NCBI GenBank assembly: GCA_964017155.1
Contig: OZ024857.1
Coordinates: forward strand, 5,789,827-5,853,826
Length of the DNA stretch: 64,000 bases
Direction: 5' to 3'
From: Oasisia sp. SBJ-2009
Taxonomy: Eukaryota > Annelida > Polychaeta > Sabellida > Siboglinidae
A program made the translations under genes and the position numbers. The number at the start of each line of letters is the position of its first letter. Positions within the stretch are counted from its first letter, which is position 1. This document shows positions 55,357-64,000 of the stretch, one piece after another. The notes beneath the pieces are model-generated. The model saw nothing but the letters and a program-made list of their open reading frames with translations, did not search any database and was not told where the DNA came from.

Positions 55357-56084
55357 GTTAGCACAATGGTTAGCATACTAAAATATTAATGTTATAGAAG
55401 TAGAGCCTACAGTGTTACTAGTATACCTCTCTGTAAACTTGAGAGAGGTTGAGTTCATACATGAGTACAAGGTTGGCCCTGAACAACTGGTAGATAATAT
55501 ATTTACTTACATAACTCGATCTGAATGAAGCATATAGTAATTCACAACATTTATGTTGTTGTCCAAAAAACATAACATAACCTGGGCGTACACTGACTCA
55601 CTGTCTGCTAGGTGCGTTGACTCGGTAACTGTAACTACTGTGGATTCCGTAATAGGCACTAAGACACTTGTTTATATTTTCGCAAAATAATATAATATAT
55701 TATATAATGATGCATTGTTTCTATATATTTTAGTAGTAATAATATAAAGGTGTGTTTTATTGTTCGTCAGTCGACCGCGCAGCAGCGTTACTAAAGATAA
55801 AACGTAATTACCGATTTATAATCTTTGGAACCATTAAATGGTCGCGGCGTTGCGTAGGGCACACATTACCATTGCAGCGGTTATGTTTCACGCGAAACGT
55901 GATTCAGCACATGTAATAGCATTGACGTGTATCACTGACTCTGAGGTGCGGTGCGTCTTTAGTACCATGATGTCGCCTTGTGTCCCCCGGAGTAGTGAGC
56001 AGCAGGCCTATTCATTCTCACTACGAGTCGTATGCTTCGTTTTCACATATGCAGTAAGAAAGTTTCTGCACAACGGACATAACA

Positions 56085-56520
56085 CGCAACAGACACAACA
56101 CGCAACAGACACAACACGCAACAGACACAACACGCAACAGTCACAGCACGCAACAGACACAACACGCAACAGATACAACACGCAACAGTACAACACGCAA
56201 CAGACACAACACGCAACATATACAGCACGCCACATGCACAACACGCAACAGATACAACACGCAACAGACACAACACGCAACAGACACAACACGCAACAAC
56301 ACGCAACAACACGCAATAGACACAACACGCAACAGACACAACATACAAAACACGCAACAGACACAACAGACAAAACACGTAACACACACAACAGACAAAA
56401 CACGCAACAGACACAACACACAACAGACACAACACACAACAGACACAACAGACACAACAGACACAACAGACACAACAGACACAACAGACACAACATACAA
56501 CAGACACAACACGCAATACA
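56085..56520. repeat. 16-bp minisatellite (ACAACACGCAACAGAC)n
   Basis: About 27 copies. Homogeneous at the left, degrading to ACAACAGAC-type 9-bp units on the right. Cys-rich minus-strand and Gln/Thr-rich plus-strand frames here are artefacts. Confidence 0.95.
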
Positions 56521-57059
56521 GGAGGCAGGATTTGTGTAATATGTCGTAAACAGTTTTCTATCAGTTATTATTTTGAAAAACAACAACAACTGTAAATTAA
56601 GCATGGATTTGACACATTTACAAGTGTGGAAATATATTTTATTACTGCAACAGCATGCGTCATAGTAGAAATACAGTATTACCTATATTGCAAAGTTGGT
56701 TCATATTTAAATACTACTGCATGTGGCGGCACATGTGTTAATTCTTAGCCACAACATGACACACAACATGACCACAACAACAGCTACGAATTAAATGATA
56801 ATACATTCACAACACGCTTTGCGCTAAACTACTATATGATAACAGACGACACCTAGGCCGACTTCGATTGAGCTACGCGAGTAACTCGCGTAACCCGAGG
56901 GCTACCCGAGTCCCAATCGAACAGCCGAGATCACTCGAGCACGTGACCATTCTTGACCTAGATTAGTTACTCGAGGCAATCGCGAGTTTTACAGGATTCA
57001 CTCGAGTAACTTACGTAGGCCCCCTACCGCATAAGAAATGAATTAAACATTACATGACA

Positions 57060-59413
57060 CAATCATTTAAGGACTTCAATATGGAGGTTGTCCAGGTTGA
57101 CCGTCGACCGGGAAATCTTCATGAACCAAAGAGACATTGTTAAGAAGATGCTCTATGCTGCCAAGTCCGAGTTCTATGCCAACCGAATTAAGGACCAGGC
57201 TGGCAACCCAACAGCCCTTTTCCGGACCGTGGGTTCTCTGTTGCAAACAAAACGTCTGCCAGCATTGCCTAATGAACACCTGGGACAATTGCTAGACGAA
57301 TTCAGCAACTATTTCATAGACAAAGTTGATATCATCAGACGCGACCTTGATAACATTGACAATTGCGTATCTATGCGTCCCGATGAGTCCTATGGTATTT
57401 CCTCGCATCTGTCATCGTTCATGCCCACAACAACCGACGAGATCACCAAATTGGTCAGCAAATCAGCCTGTAAATCGTGCAAATTGGATCCGATTCCTAC
57501 TCATCTGCTGAAGGACAACTTATCCAGCCTAGCACCGGTCATCGCTGATATTGTGAACATGTCGATTGCGACAGGAGTATTCCCTTCCGTCTTTAAAAAG
57601 GCTCTGGTAACTCATTTGCTGAAGAAAACAACGCTTGATGCAAACGACGTCACGAACTACCGTCCAGTGTCAAACCTGTGTTTTGTGTCAAAAATCGTAG
57701 AGAAGGTCGTTGCTGTCCGTTTCTCTAAACATTTGTCAGACAACGATCTATATGAGCAAATGCAATCTGCTTATCGTCCTAACCACAGCACAGAGACAGC
57801 ACTGCTGAGAGTACGCAATGACTTGCTCTGTATACTTGATGAGCGCAAGGCTGCCATACTAGTGCTGCTAGATCTATCAGCAGCATTCGATACGATCGAT
57901 CACACAATCATGTTAACCCGCCTCAGAGATCGGTTTGGTATTACTGCAACATGTCTTGCGTGGTTTGAGTCGTATTTGGTGAACCGAAGTCAACGTATAC
58001 AAATGCACGGCAGATTATCAACGGAACGTCCAGTGGTGGTCGGTGTTCCGCAAGGTTCCGTTCTCGGCCCTCTCATGTTTATTTGCTACACTGCTCCACT
58101 CGGTGATATCGCACGTCGACACGGGATAAACGTTCACCTGTATGCTGATGACACCCAACTGTATCTCGCGTTCAGTCCGCACTCAGACGAAGACACAATC
58201 CAGACAGTCACGCGCATCCAAGATTGTGTCGCAGAATTACAAGATTGGATTAATATAAATAAACTGAAATTCAATGCTACGAAGACATAAATTATTGTGA
58301 TGTGCGCGCCTCATATAAAGACCAAACTTTCTATGCCACAGATAAAACTTTGTGACACCGTTGTGCCAGTGTGCACTGTGGCCAAGAACATTGGCGTTCT
58401 CTTCGATAATAGTCTAAGCATGGACAACCAGGTACAGCACATTTGCCGTGTAGCGTATTTCCATATCCATTGTATTGGAAAAATCCGAAACCTTCTCGAT
58501 CGGAAAACAACAGAAATGATGATTCATTCTTACGTAACATCTCGCCTTGACAACGGAAATTGCCTGTTGTACGGCATTTCCGACCACCTCCTTACCAAAC
58601 TCCAAAGAGTACAAAACGCTGCTGCCCGGCTCATAACCAAAACGAGGAAACACGACCACATCACTGCTGTTTTAATCAATCTTCACTGGCTTCCGATCAA
58701 ACAGCGGATCGAGTATAAACTGTTACTGTTAACGTTTCGAAGCCTTCACGGACTAGCTGCGTCATACCTAAGCGACCTACTAATTCGTTACGAACCGACC
58801 CGTGCGCTACGCTCCGCTGACGCCCACCTGCTGGAGGTTCCTCGAAGCAGACTGCGTACGCAGGGAGAAAAGGCATTTTCAAGTGCTGCTCCACGCCTCT
58901 GGAACAATCTGCCGCTTGCCATGCGTGCCACAGACTCCCTCAGTGCTTTCAAGAAGCAACTGAAGACACTTCTGTTTAAGAGGGCTTTTTCACTTTAAAA
59001 GAACAATATTTTAATATCCGAACATTTTTAATATGTACTATTTATCAACTATTTTATTATTTTTTTTATTATTTTTTTATTGTAATATAATTATCAATTA
59101 TTTAGTTTTAATATCTACTATTTTTAATATCTATTATTTATCAACTATTTTAATATTTATTTTTTACATTGTAATATAATTAACTATTATTTATCAGTAT
59201 GAGTATTTTAGTATTATTAAGATTAAGATTATTTATTTATACTGGATTTTTGTTTTTTGCTTTTTACAGATCTATTTATTTTACAACTACGTCTCTATTT
59301 TAAATTTTTAGGTAATCTGTATATTCATGTAAAGTGTAATGCGCCTCTGAATGGTTTTATTGCTAGATATATGGCGTAGAGAAATACTGTATTTATTATT
59401 ATTATTATTATTA
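57060..59413 (+). mobile_element. CR1/Rex1-like non-LTR retrotransposon, 5' truncated, inserted inside the TIR element
   Basis: Coding from about 57088 covers the pre-RT linker and RT (YRPVSNLCFVSKIVEKVV, LVLLDLSAAFDTIDH, VGVPQGSVLGPLMFI, VHLYADDTQLYLAF). It continues through LQRVQNAAARLI, HWLPIKQRIEYKLLLLTF and APRLWNNLPLAM to a stop at 58998. One in-frame TAA at 58288-58290 interrupts it. The ~400-base 3' UTR is AT-rich and ends in (ATT)n at 59391-59413, the usual 3' end of this type. The endonuclease is missing. Confidence 0.93.
57088..58998 (+). pseudogene. CR1/Rex1-like LINE polymerase frame with one nonsense codon
   Basis: Both open parts (to 58287 and from 58291) are in the same frame, so the only visible lesion is the TAA. 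The catalytic motif is YADD. Confidence 0.9.
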
Positions 59414-59699
59414 AAGTCAACACATGGTATGAATTATAATTAAAGTCCAAGAACATAAACGTCACAATTTACACACTAAACAACAGATTACTTAATTTTA
59501 TTTATTTACATAAGGGGTTTATGCCCGGGATCACGATCATCGGTGTTCAGTTGGATTACGCGCGTAGTACTGCGCGCGCAGTTGAATTATCATAAACCGG
59601 ATACCACGTTGGAGTTACGCGAGTAACTCGAGTAGCTCAATCGAAGTCGGCCCTAGACGCCCTGGAGTTTGTGCGTAATCTCTTGTATCCACTAGGTGC

Positions 59700-59856
59700 C
59701 TTTCTCACACTTGATACGTTCCAACTGAGTGAACTGGAGCATTTTAGAGTGAACGATCTTGCCCAAGGTTCGACACGGCAACCCAAGATTCGAACCCGGG
59801 TTCTCTTAGCCGAGAGCTCGTATGTCTAGTCACTGGACCGCTGCTCCACTGCACAT
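59700..59856 (-). mobile_element. tRNA-derived SINE (minus strand)
   Basis: The minus strand starts GTGCAGTGGAGCAGCGGTCC (A-box-like) and has GGGTTCGAATCTTGG (B box), followed by ACCTTGGGCAAGATCGTTCA and TGCTCCAGTTCACTCAG. The latter core is shared with the SINE at 60145. The 3' part is truncated at the TIR element border. Confidence 0.8.
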
Positions 59857-60144
59857 AATAGGAGGGATGTTGGTATTAAACCCTCGCGTGTTTCCTACTG
59901 CAAGTGTCCACTTTATGAAAATGAATATAACTATAAGTTCCATCAATAGCCAGTCCTTGGGACCGTACCTAAGTTTGACATGTTACACTACACATTGTCA
60001 ATTCTCCTGTCAAACCAAGAGGTCATGCTATCACATGTTACACTTGACGTACCCACTGACCACTCAACCATGCCGTAAGTACTCTGTCAACAATGTGCCG
60101 TCTGTCGTGTGATACTTACTTAACACTGGGTGATGTACTGTCGT

Positions 60145-60475
60145 AGAGCGCAGTGGCTCAGGGGTAGACCTCCGGACTCTCGACTAAGAGAACCTGGGTT
60201 CGAATCCTGTGCTGCGGTGTTAAAACCTTGGGCAAGTTTTTTCACTCTACATTGCTCCAGTTCACTCAGCTGTATAAATGAGTACCTGGCAATAGACAGT
60301 GGTGGATATGTGTACGTGCAGCCTTTCGCACATTAATTGTAGCATGGGGCTGGATGCTTCCCAGAGAAGTTGAGATGGTATTTGATTGAACAGGTCTGCC
60401 GGGGAAGTAATGTGTAAAAGCGCTTTGAGCAGTCCTATGGACTGGATACTGCGCTATATAAAAACTTACCTTACC
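60145..60475 (+). mobile_element. tRNA-derived SINE, full length
   Basis: The head has an A box (TGGCTCAGGGG) and a perfect B box GGTTCGAATCC, spaced as in tRNA promoters. The body holds ACCTTGGGCAAG, TGCTCCAGTTCACTCAG, GAGTACCTGGCAATAGACAG and a terminal ACTGCGCTATATAAAAACTT. A (TTACC)n tail follows. The tRNA-like part cannot fold into a proper acceptor stem, so this is not a tRNA gene. Confidence 0.88.
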
Positions 60476-60796
60476 TTTACTGGAGTCTATTGCAGCAGGT
60501 ACTATAACACTCCGAACCCAGACTACAACTCCAAAGCTTCAACCAATATGTCTCAGTGAATAATTTTATATATGTGAGTAAATCAGAATAGAGTCATGGA
60601 CATATGGACATCCGTATTCTTCCAATTCTGATCCAGAGTTTGTAAGAACATTATTTTGTTCTCACCCATCCCTATAAACGTACATGCATAAACAGATATC
60701 ACGCATATACGATAGAAGTTAATATGTTCACATTACGCATCCATACTGCCTAAATCATTAACAATGTTCGTGTTTCTGTGCGCCACAAGAGGCAAA

Positions 60797-60869
60797 TTAC
60801 GCCGGCATCTTCAGAGAGAGGAATGCTTCTCGCTTCGCGAAATACTCGTTGAACCGTAGGATGCTGTAC
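60797..60869 (-). CDS. Candidate terminal coding exon of an unidentified minus-strand gene
   Basis: On the minus strand, a strong acceptor TATTCCTTTCCAG is followed by 24 codons (YSILRFNEYFAKREAFLSLK then MPA) and TAA at 60799-60797. Peptide composition is protein-like. The upstream exon would lie to the right and must end two bases into a codon; none was found. I do not recognise the protein. Confidence 0.35.
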
Positions 60870-61389
60870 CTGGAAAGGAATACATAAACAGAAAATTAAG
60901 CAAAGAAACCAGTGAGCAAAACAACAATGAACTATTACACTGTGGACTTTGCAACATATCAACCAAGTAGAAACCGGACTAAAATATAAAACAATGTGCA
61001 TAGGAAGTTGCACAATTACCAATTCTGTGATATGTTAACCTGGTTTTAACATGTAACAAAGATGGAAAATTGAGCTGGCCCACATTCATATCACGCCACC
61101 CTGTCTCGCCACTTATTCTGGTACTTTGCTGTTACTCCGCCATTCTACCAGATTGTCCCGCAATACACATTTTGTGCATGTTACACTGAAGCGGCCCCTA
61201 AACCGACGCGCTTCAGTGATTTCCAAAAGGCCAAGGCAGTATAAATCGTTTTTTTTCACAGCGGACGTCTGCACCTATCACCACACTGCAATTTCTATAG
61301 CTTTACCTATTGGTGACAAACATACTGTGTTATCTTTAATTTTGTTACGCACGGATAATCTTGTGTAAGGGACACAAGAACATAATAAA

Positions 61390-61700
61390 TGCTCTCAGTC
61401 AAGGAAGAGAGAAGGACTAGAGGACATGGAGTTACATTAGCAAAGAAGCAATGTAGATTAGATATTAGACAATTTTCATTTTCACAAAGAACAGTAAATG
61501 AATGGAACAGATTTTCGGCTGATTTTGTAAGTGCTAGTAGTGTTAATATGTTCAAAAATAAAATTGACATGTACCTAAGAAGGGCGGGGTACATTTAGAT
61601 AGATAGGTTGGACTCTCGATAAGCCAAAGGGCTTCCTTGTCCACCTGCCATCTTGAGTTGATTCTCTAGGTGGCAATCTTGTTAACTCTTATTAAATAAT
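61390..61700 (+). mobile_element. LINE family 1 3' fragment (plus strand)
   Basis: It begins in VKEERRTRGHGVTLAKKQ, runs through FSQRTVNEWNRFSAD to a stop at 61598 and keeps the 3' UTR with TGGCAATCTTGTTAA. Nearly identical to 27768-28067. Confidence 0.95.
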
Positions 61701-63670
61701 ACTATCGTGCGCTGAATATGTCACGTGATACATCATAACTGATATGTATTCAAATGATTTCTATTCGTGGTTGTTCAGTGTGAGTTGTCAGACACGCTTC
61801 ACCTGATATAATGTAGACTGTTATGTAATCAAAACAAGATTGCTAACGAATGCGTAATGAGACGAAATTTATAGTATGTCCAAAAAAATCGAGTGAGGCA
61901 ATTGTTGGAAAGACGATATATTAAGCTTTCCAATGATGCAAAACTCATTGACCTAGCTTACTCATAGCCGAAGTTATTCGACAATGAACATGAGCGGGGT
62001 ACGAACGTTTGAACTGAGAAAAACGCATTTAAAGTTCGCGAACATGTAAGCATATGAGTTCGTTCCAAATACATCCGTTTTACTTCTATTCCTACGGTTG
62101 ATGCTTTCAAAATACACTCCCAACACACGGTCATTGTCGAATATGTTCTTTGTAAAAAGTTTAATTAAACTATCGCTACAGTATCGGAGTAATTAGGAAT
62201 GTTTCCCACCGAGAAACCGATCGCCTCCGAATTCTCTATAACGGGTTTGCTAATGCCGCATTCCTATGTGTGGCGCCATTTGACGCCCACAGCCGCCATG
62301 TTGGTGTATTCCACCTTCTTTGAGCGCGCCATAAATTTGTGTGTGTTTCAGATCGATGAGTTAATATAATTGCAGATAATGGTATGTTTTTGCGCTTTTG
62401 GGTGCTCAAATCGACAATCTGCAAAACCATACGCATAGGGCGTGAGATCTCTTTCCACAGGTATAGAATTTTCCGACTTGTAGTTTTCGTACATTTAAGA
62501 ATTGAGGCGTAACATTTCGTGATGCAGCGTTGACCCGACGTTGTTGAATGTTGAATGTGTATTTACCGGCTATGTATAACTATAGGGTCTCAAAGAAACC
62601 TTGGCAAGTCTTTGCGTAAGTCTTTAAATACAAGCTAAATACAACCGTATAATTGCCTGAAGAAATACAATTGTATTACTGACATAGTGAGTTAAGTTAA
62701 GCTGATATATGCGTAACCTACAGGCTACACTACAGCATAATATTAACAGGCGGCTAGTAGTACCATACACATTATTAGAAACAAATAAATTAATAGTAGC
62801 CTAAAGTTAAGCAATTGGTAGCTGAAGTTGAGCAATTTAACACTGAAAACGACTGTTAGCGGCTGGGCGCTTTCAGGTCGGCGGCGTAAAAACACAGCCG
62901 CGCGTTAACCCGTCTTTATTATAGTCCAGTGAACGGACTAGTTTTTTTTAACGGCTAGGCCTCTTGTGTGAGGTGCTGCTATTGGCTGCGAATTGCGTGG
63001 CACTGGCCTACATTGCAGCGAGTCTGTAAAAAAAACGGGACCGATGTCCACAACTGCTGTGGGGACGACGCAACTATCGTCAAAACAACAACATTCTGTC
63101 ATTCATCCTAGAGTATGTGCACCTGACTTAACAAGATTATATTTCTCACATAAATATATTGTAATTTTTTACTTTCCGTTCTCTCAAATGTTGTTTTGAC
63201 GAAGACTAATAAATACTTATGTTAAACACACCGGTAATCTAAAAACAATTTTAGTTAGTGTTAAACCAGTATAAAGAACGTAAGCGTGCACTTTAAAACA
63301 AGTTGTTTGACTCTTCGCAAAATACCATGTAGCATTCTTGAACTGTTACTACATTAAAAACCACTCGAATTGGCTCGAGTGTTTAATATTATTACGTCTC
63401 GGTATAGTTTATTCTACTTTTACCGTATGGCAAAGTTTGGTTCAACATTCAAGGGATGATCACACGAACACAGTAAACAAGTTCTTTTTTTTTATCTGCA
63501 TCAGCAGTCACTTTGGGAGCTTGCTTTGTCAAGCATGAAATTCCTGGTAACATGTTTCTAAGAACTGCTATTCGTGGCTGCACTATGACCCGGGGACCGT
63601 TTCACAAATTGTATGCACTTCATTATATGTGTCCTTGTCTGTCACTTCATTGAGTCAGTTTAAAATGGAA
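61701..63670. other. No supportable gene apart from the THAP-like start
   Basis: AT-rich intergenic sequence. A short CpG-richer patch at about 62870-62910 and several small open frames show no splice pairing or recognisable motif. Confidence 0.5.
62379..62438 (+). pseudogene. THAP-domain-like start (degenerate or partial)
   Basis: The ATG at 62379 gives MVCFCAFGCSNRQSAKPYA before TAG. The pattern MVxxCxxxxCxxR fits the start of a THAP C2CH zinc finger. The rest of the domain (second Cys and His, and the AVPTF-type end) was not found. It may be a transposase-derived remnant or a first exon broken by a frameshift. Confidence 0.35.
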
Positions 63671-63679
63671 AACAAAACG

Positions 63680-64000
63680 TTGTGGGTCAGTGACCTGTGG
63701 GTCAGTGACCTGTAGGTCAGTGACCTGTGGGTCAGTCACCTGTGGGTCAGTGACCTGTGGGTCAGTGACCTGTGGGTCAGTCACCTTTGGGTCAGCCACC
63801 TGTGGGTCGGCCACCTGTGGGTCAGTCACCTGTGGGTCAGTCACCTTTGGGTCGGCCACCTGTGGGTCGGCCACCTGTGGGTCGGCCACCTGTGGGTCGG
63901 TCACCTGTGGGTCAGTCACCTGTGGGTCAGTGACCTGTGGGTCAGTGACCTGTAGGTCAGTGACCTGTGGGTCAGTGACCTGTGGGTCAGTGACCTGTGG
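63680..64000. repeat. 15-bp minisatellite (GACCTGTGGGTCAGT)n running off the right edge
   Basis: At least 21 copies. Unit variants alternate GTCAGTGACC, GTCAGTCACC and GTCGGCCACC. Since 15 is divisible by 3, the minus strand stays open and reads (DPQVT/A)n; this is unlikely to be coding. Confidence 0.95.

Larger units (their letters stand above)
56856..59652. mobile_element. TIR element with CTA target duplication, interrupted by a LINE
   Basis: The left end GGCCGACTTCGATTGAGCTA and the reverse complement of the right end are identical for the first 20 or so bases and similar to about 40. CTA flanks both ends (56853-56855 and 59653-59655). A 3-bp duplication and GG-starting TIR suit PIF/Harbinger-type elements (inference). 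No transposase is present. Palindromic CGAGTAACTCG motifs recur within both ends. Confidence 0.75.

Noticed and set aside
56008..56604. Cys-rich minus-strand frame resembling a metallothionein or conotoxin-like protein
   Set aside because: It is the antisense of the 16-bp minisatellite; periodic VVSVACCVCC is a repeat artefact.
60145..60220. tRNA gene
   Set aside because: A and B boxes are good, but acceptor and anticodon stems do not pair and the sequence continues into a SINE body found elsewhere in the window.
63647..63919. (DPQVT)n protein on the minus strand
   Set aside because: 15-bp repeat, open by period; no start context, signal peptide or unique sequence.

Overview
This is a 64 kb piece of an intron-rich animal nuclear genome. 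It has GT-AG introns, single-gene transcription units, vertebrate-type gene families, several clades of non-LTR retrotransposon, tRNA-derived SINEs, MITE-like elements and very long (TA)n, (GT)n and tetranucleotide arrays. It is most likely a marine invertebrate (inference); nothing in the sequence fixes the phylum. No rRNA, functional tRNA, CRISPR or bacterial-type operon was seen.

Three protein-coding genes can be assembled exon by exon with consistent reading phases. (1) 634-5087, plus strand: the last six coding exons of a RIC8A (synembryn) homologue, a chaperone and exchange factor for G-protein alpha subunits; the 5' half lies outside the window. (2) 9598-36998, plus strand: a complete 17-exon KIAA1549/KIAA1549L-type gene (UPF0606) of about 1,906 codons. 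It has an N-terminal hydrophobic segment, a 917-codon Ser/Thr-rich mucin-like exon, one transmembrane helix and a basic cytoplasmic tail with two family landmarks (the LLDDAFALVA helix and a short amphipathic C-terminus). (3) 55232-52445, minus strand: a complete four-exon SDHAF2 gene (mitochondrial succinate dehydrogenase flavinylation factor, 157 aa).

Between genes 2 and 3 lie two single-exon-like, GC-rich minus-strand reading frames, about 38972-39750 and 45323-45931. They encode paralogous multi-pass membrane proteins that I do not recognise. They are the best candidate here for something undescribed, though a lineage-specific gene family is as likely as a 'system'. Three weaker exon candidates lie at 55321 (plus, CRVCG start), 60869-60797 (minus, terminal exon) and 62379 (plus, THAP-like start).

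The rest is repeats, and much of it is instructive. Introns of the KIAA1549-like gene hold a 22-bp minisatellite running into a 3' splice site, a 17-bp minisatellite that multiplies the gene's own 5' splice site, a G-rich tetranucleotide mosaic, and a nearly complete LINE flanked by an inverted copy of its own 3' end. Further on are a degenerate LINE split by a SINE (43.2-44.5 kb), a LINE with one nonsense codon (48.7-51.2 kb), a LINE nested inside a TIR element with a CTA target duplication (56.9-59.7 kb), two MITE-like elements (46.5-47.6 kb), a diverged tandem array with one palindrome every ~150 bp (40.6-41.3 kb), and a 15-bp minisatellite that runs off the right edge.
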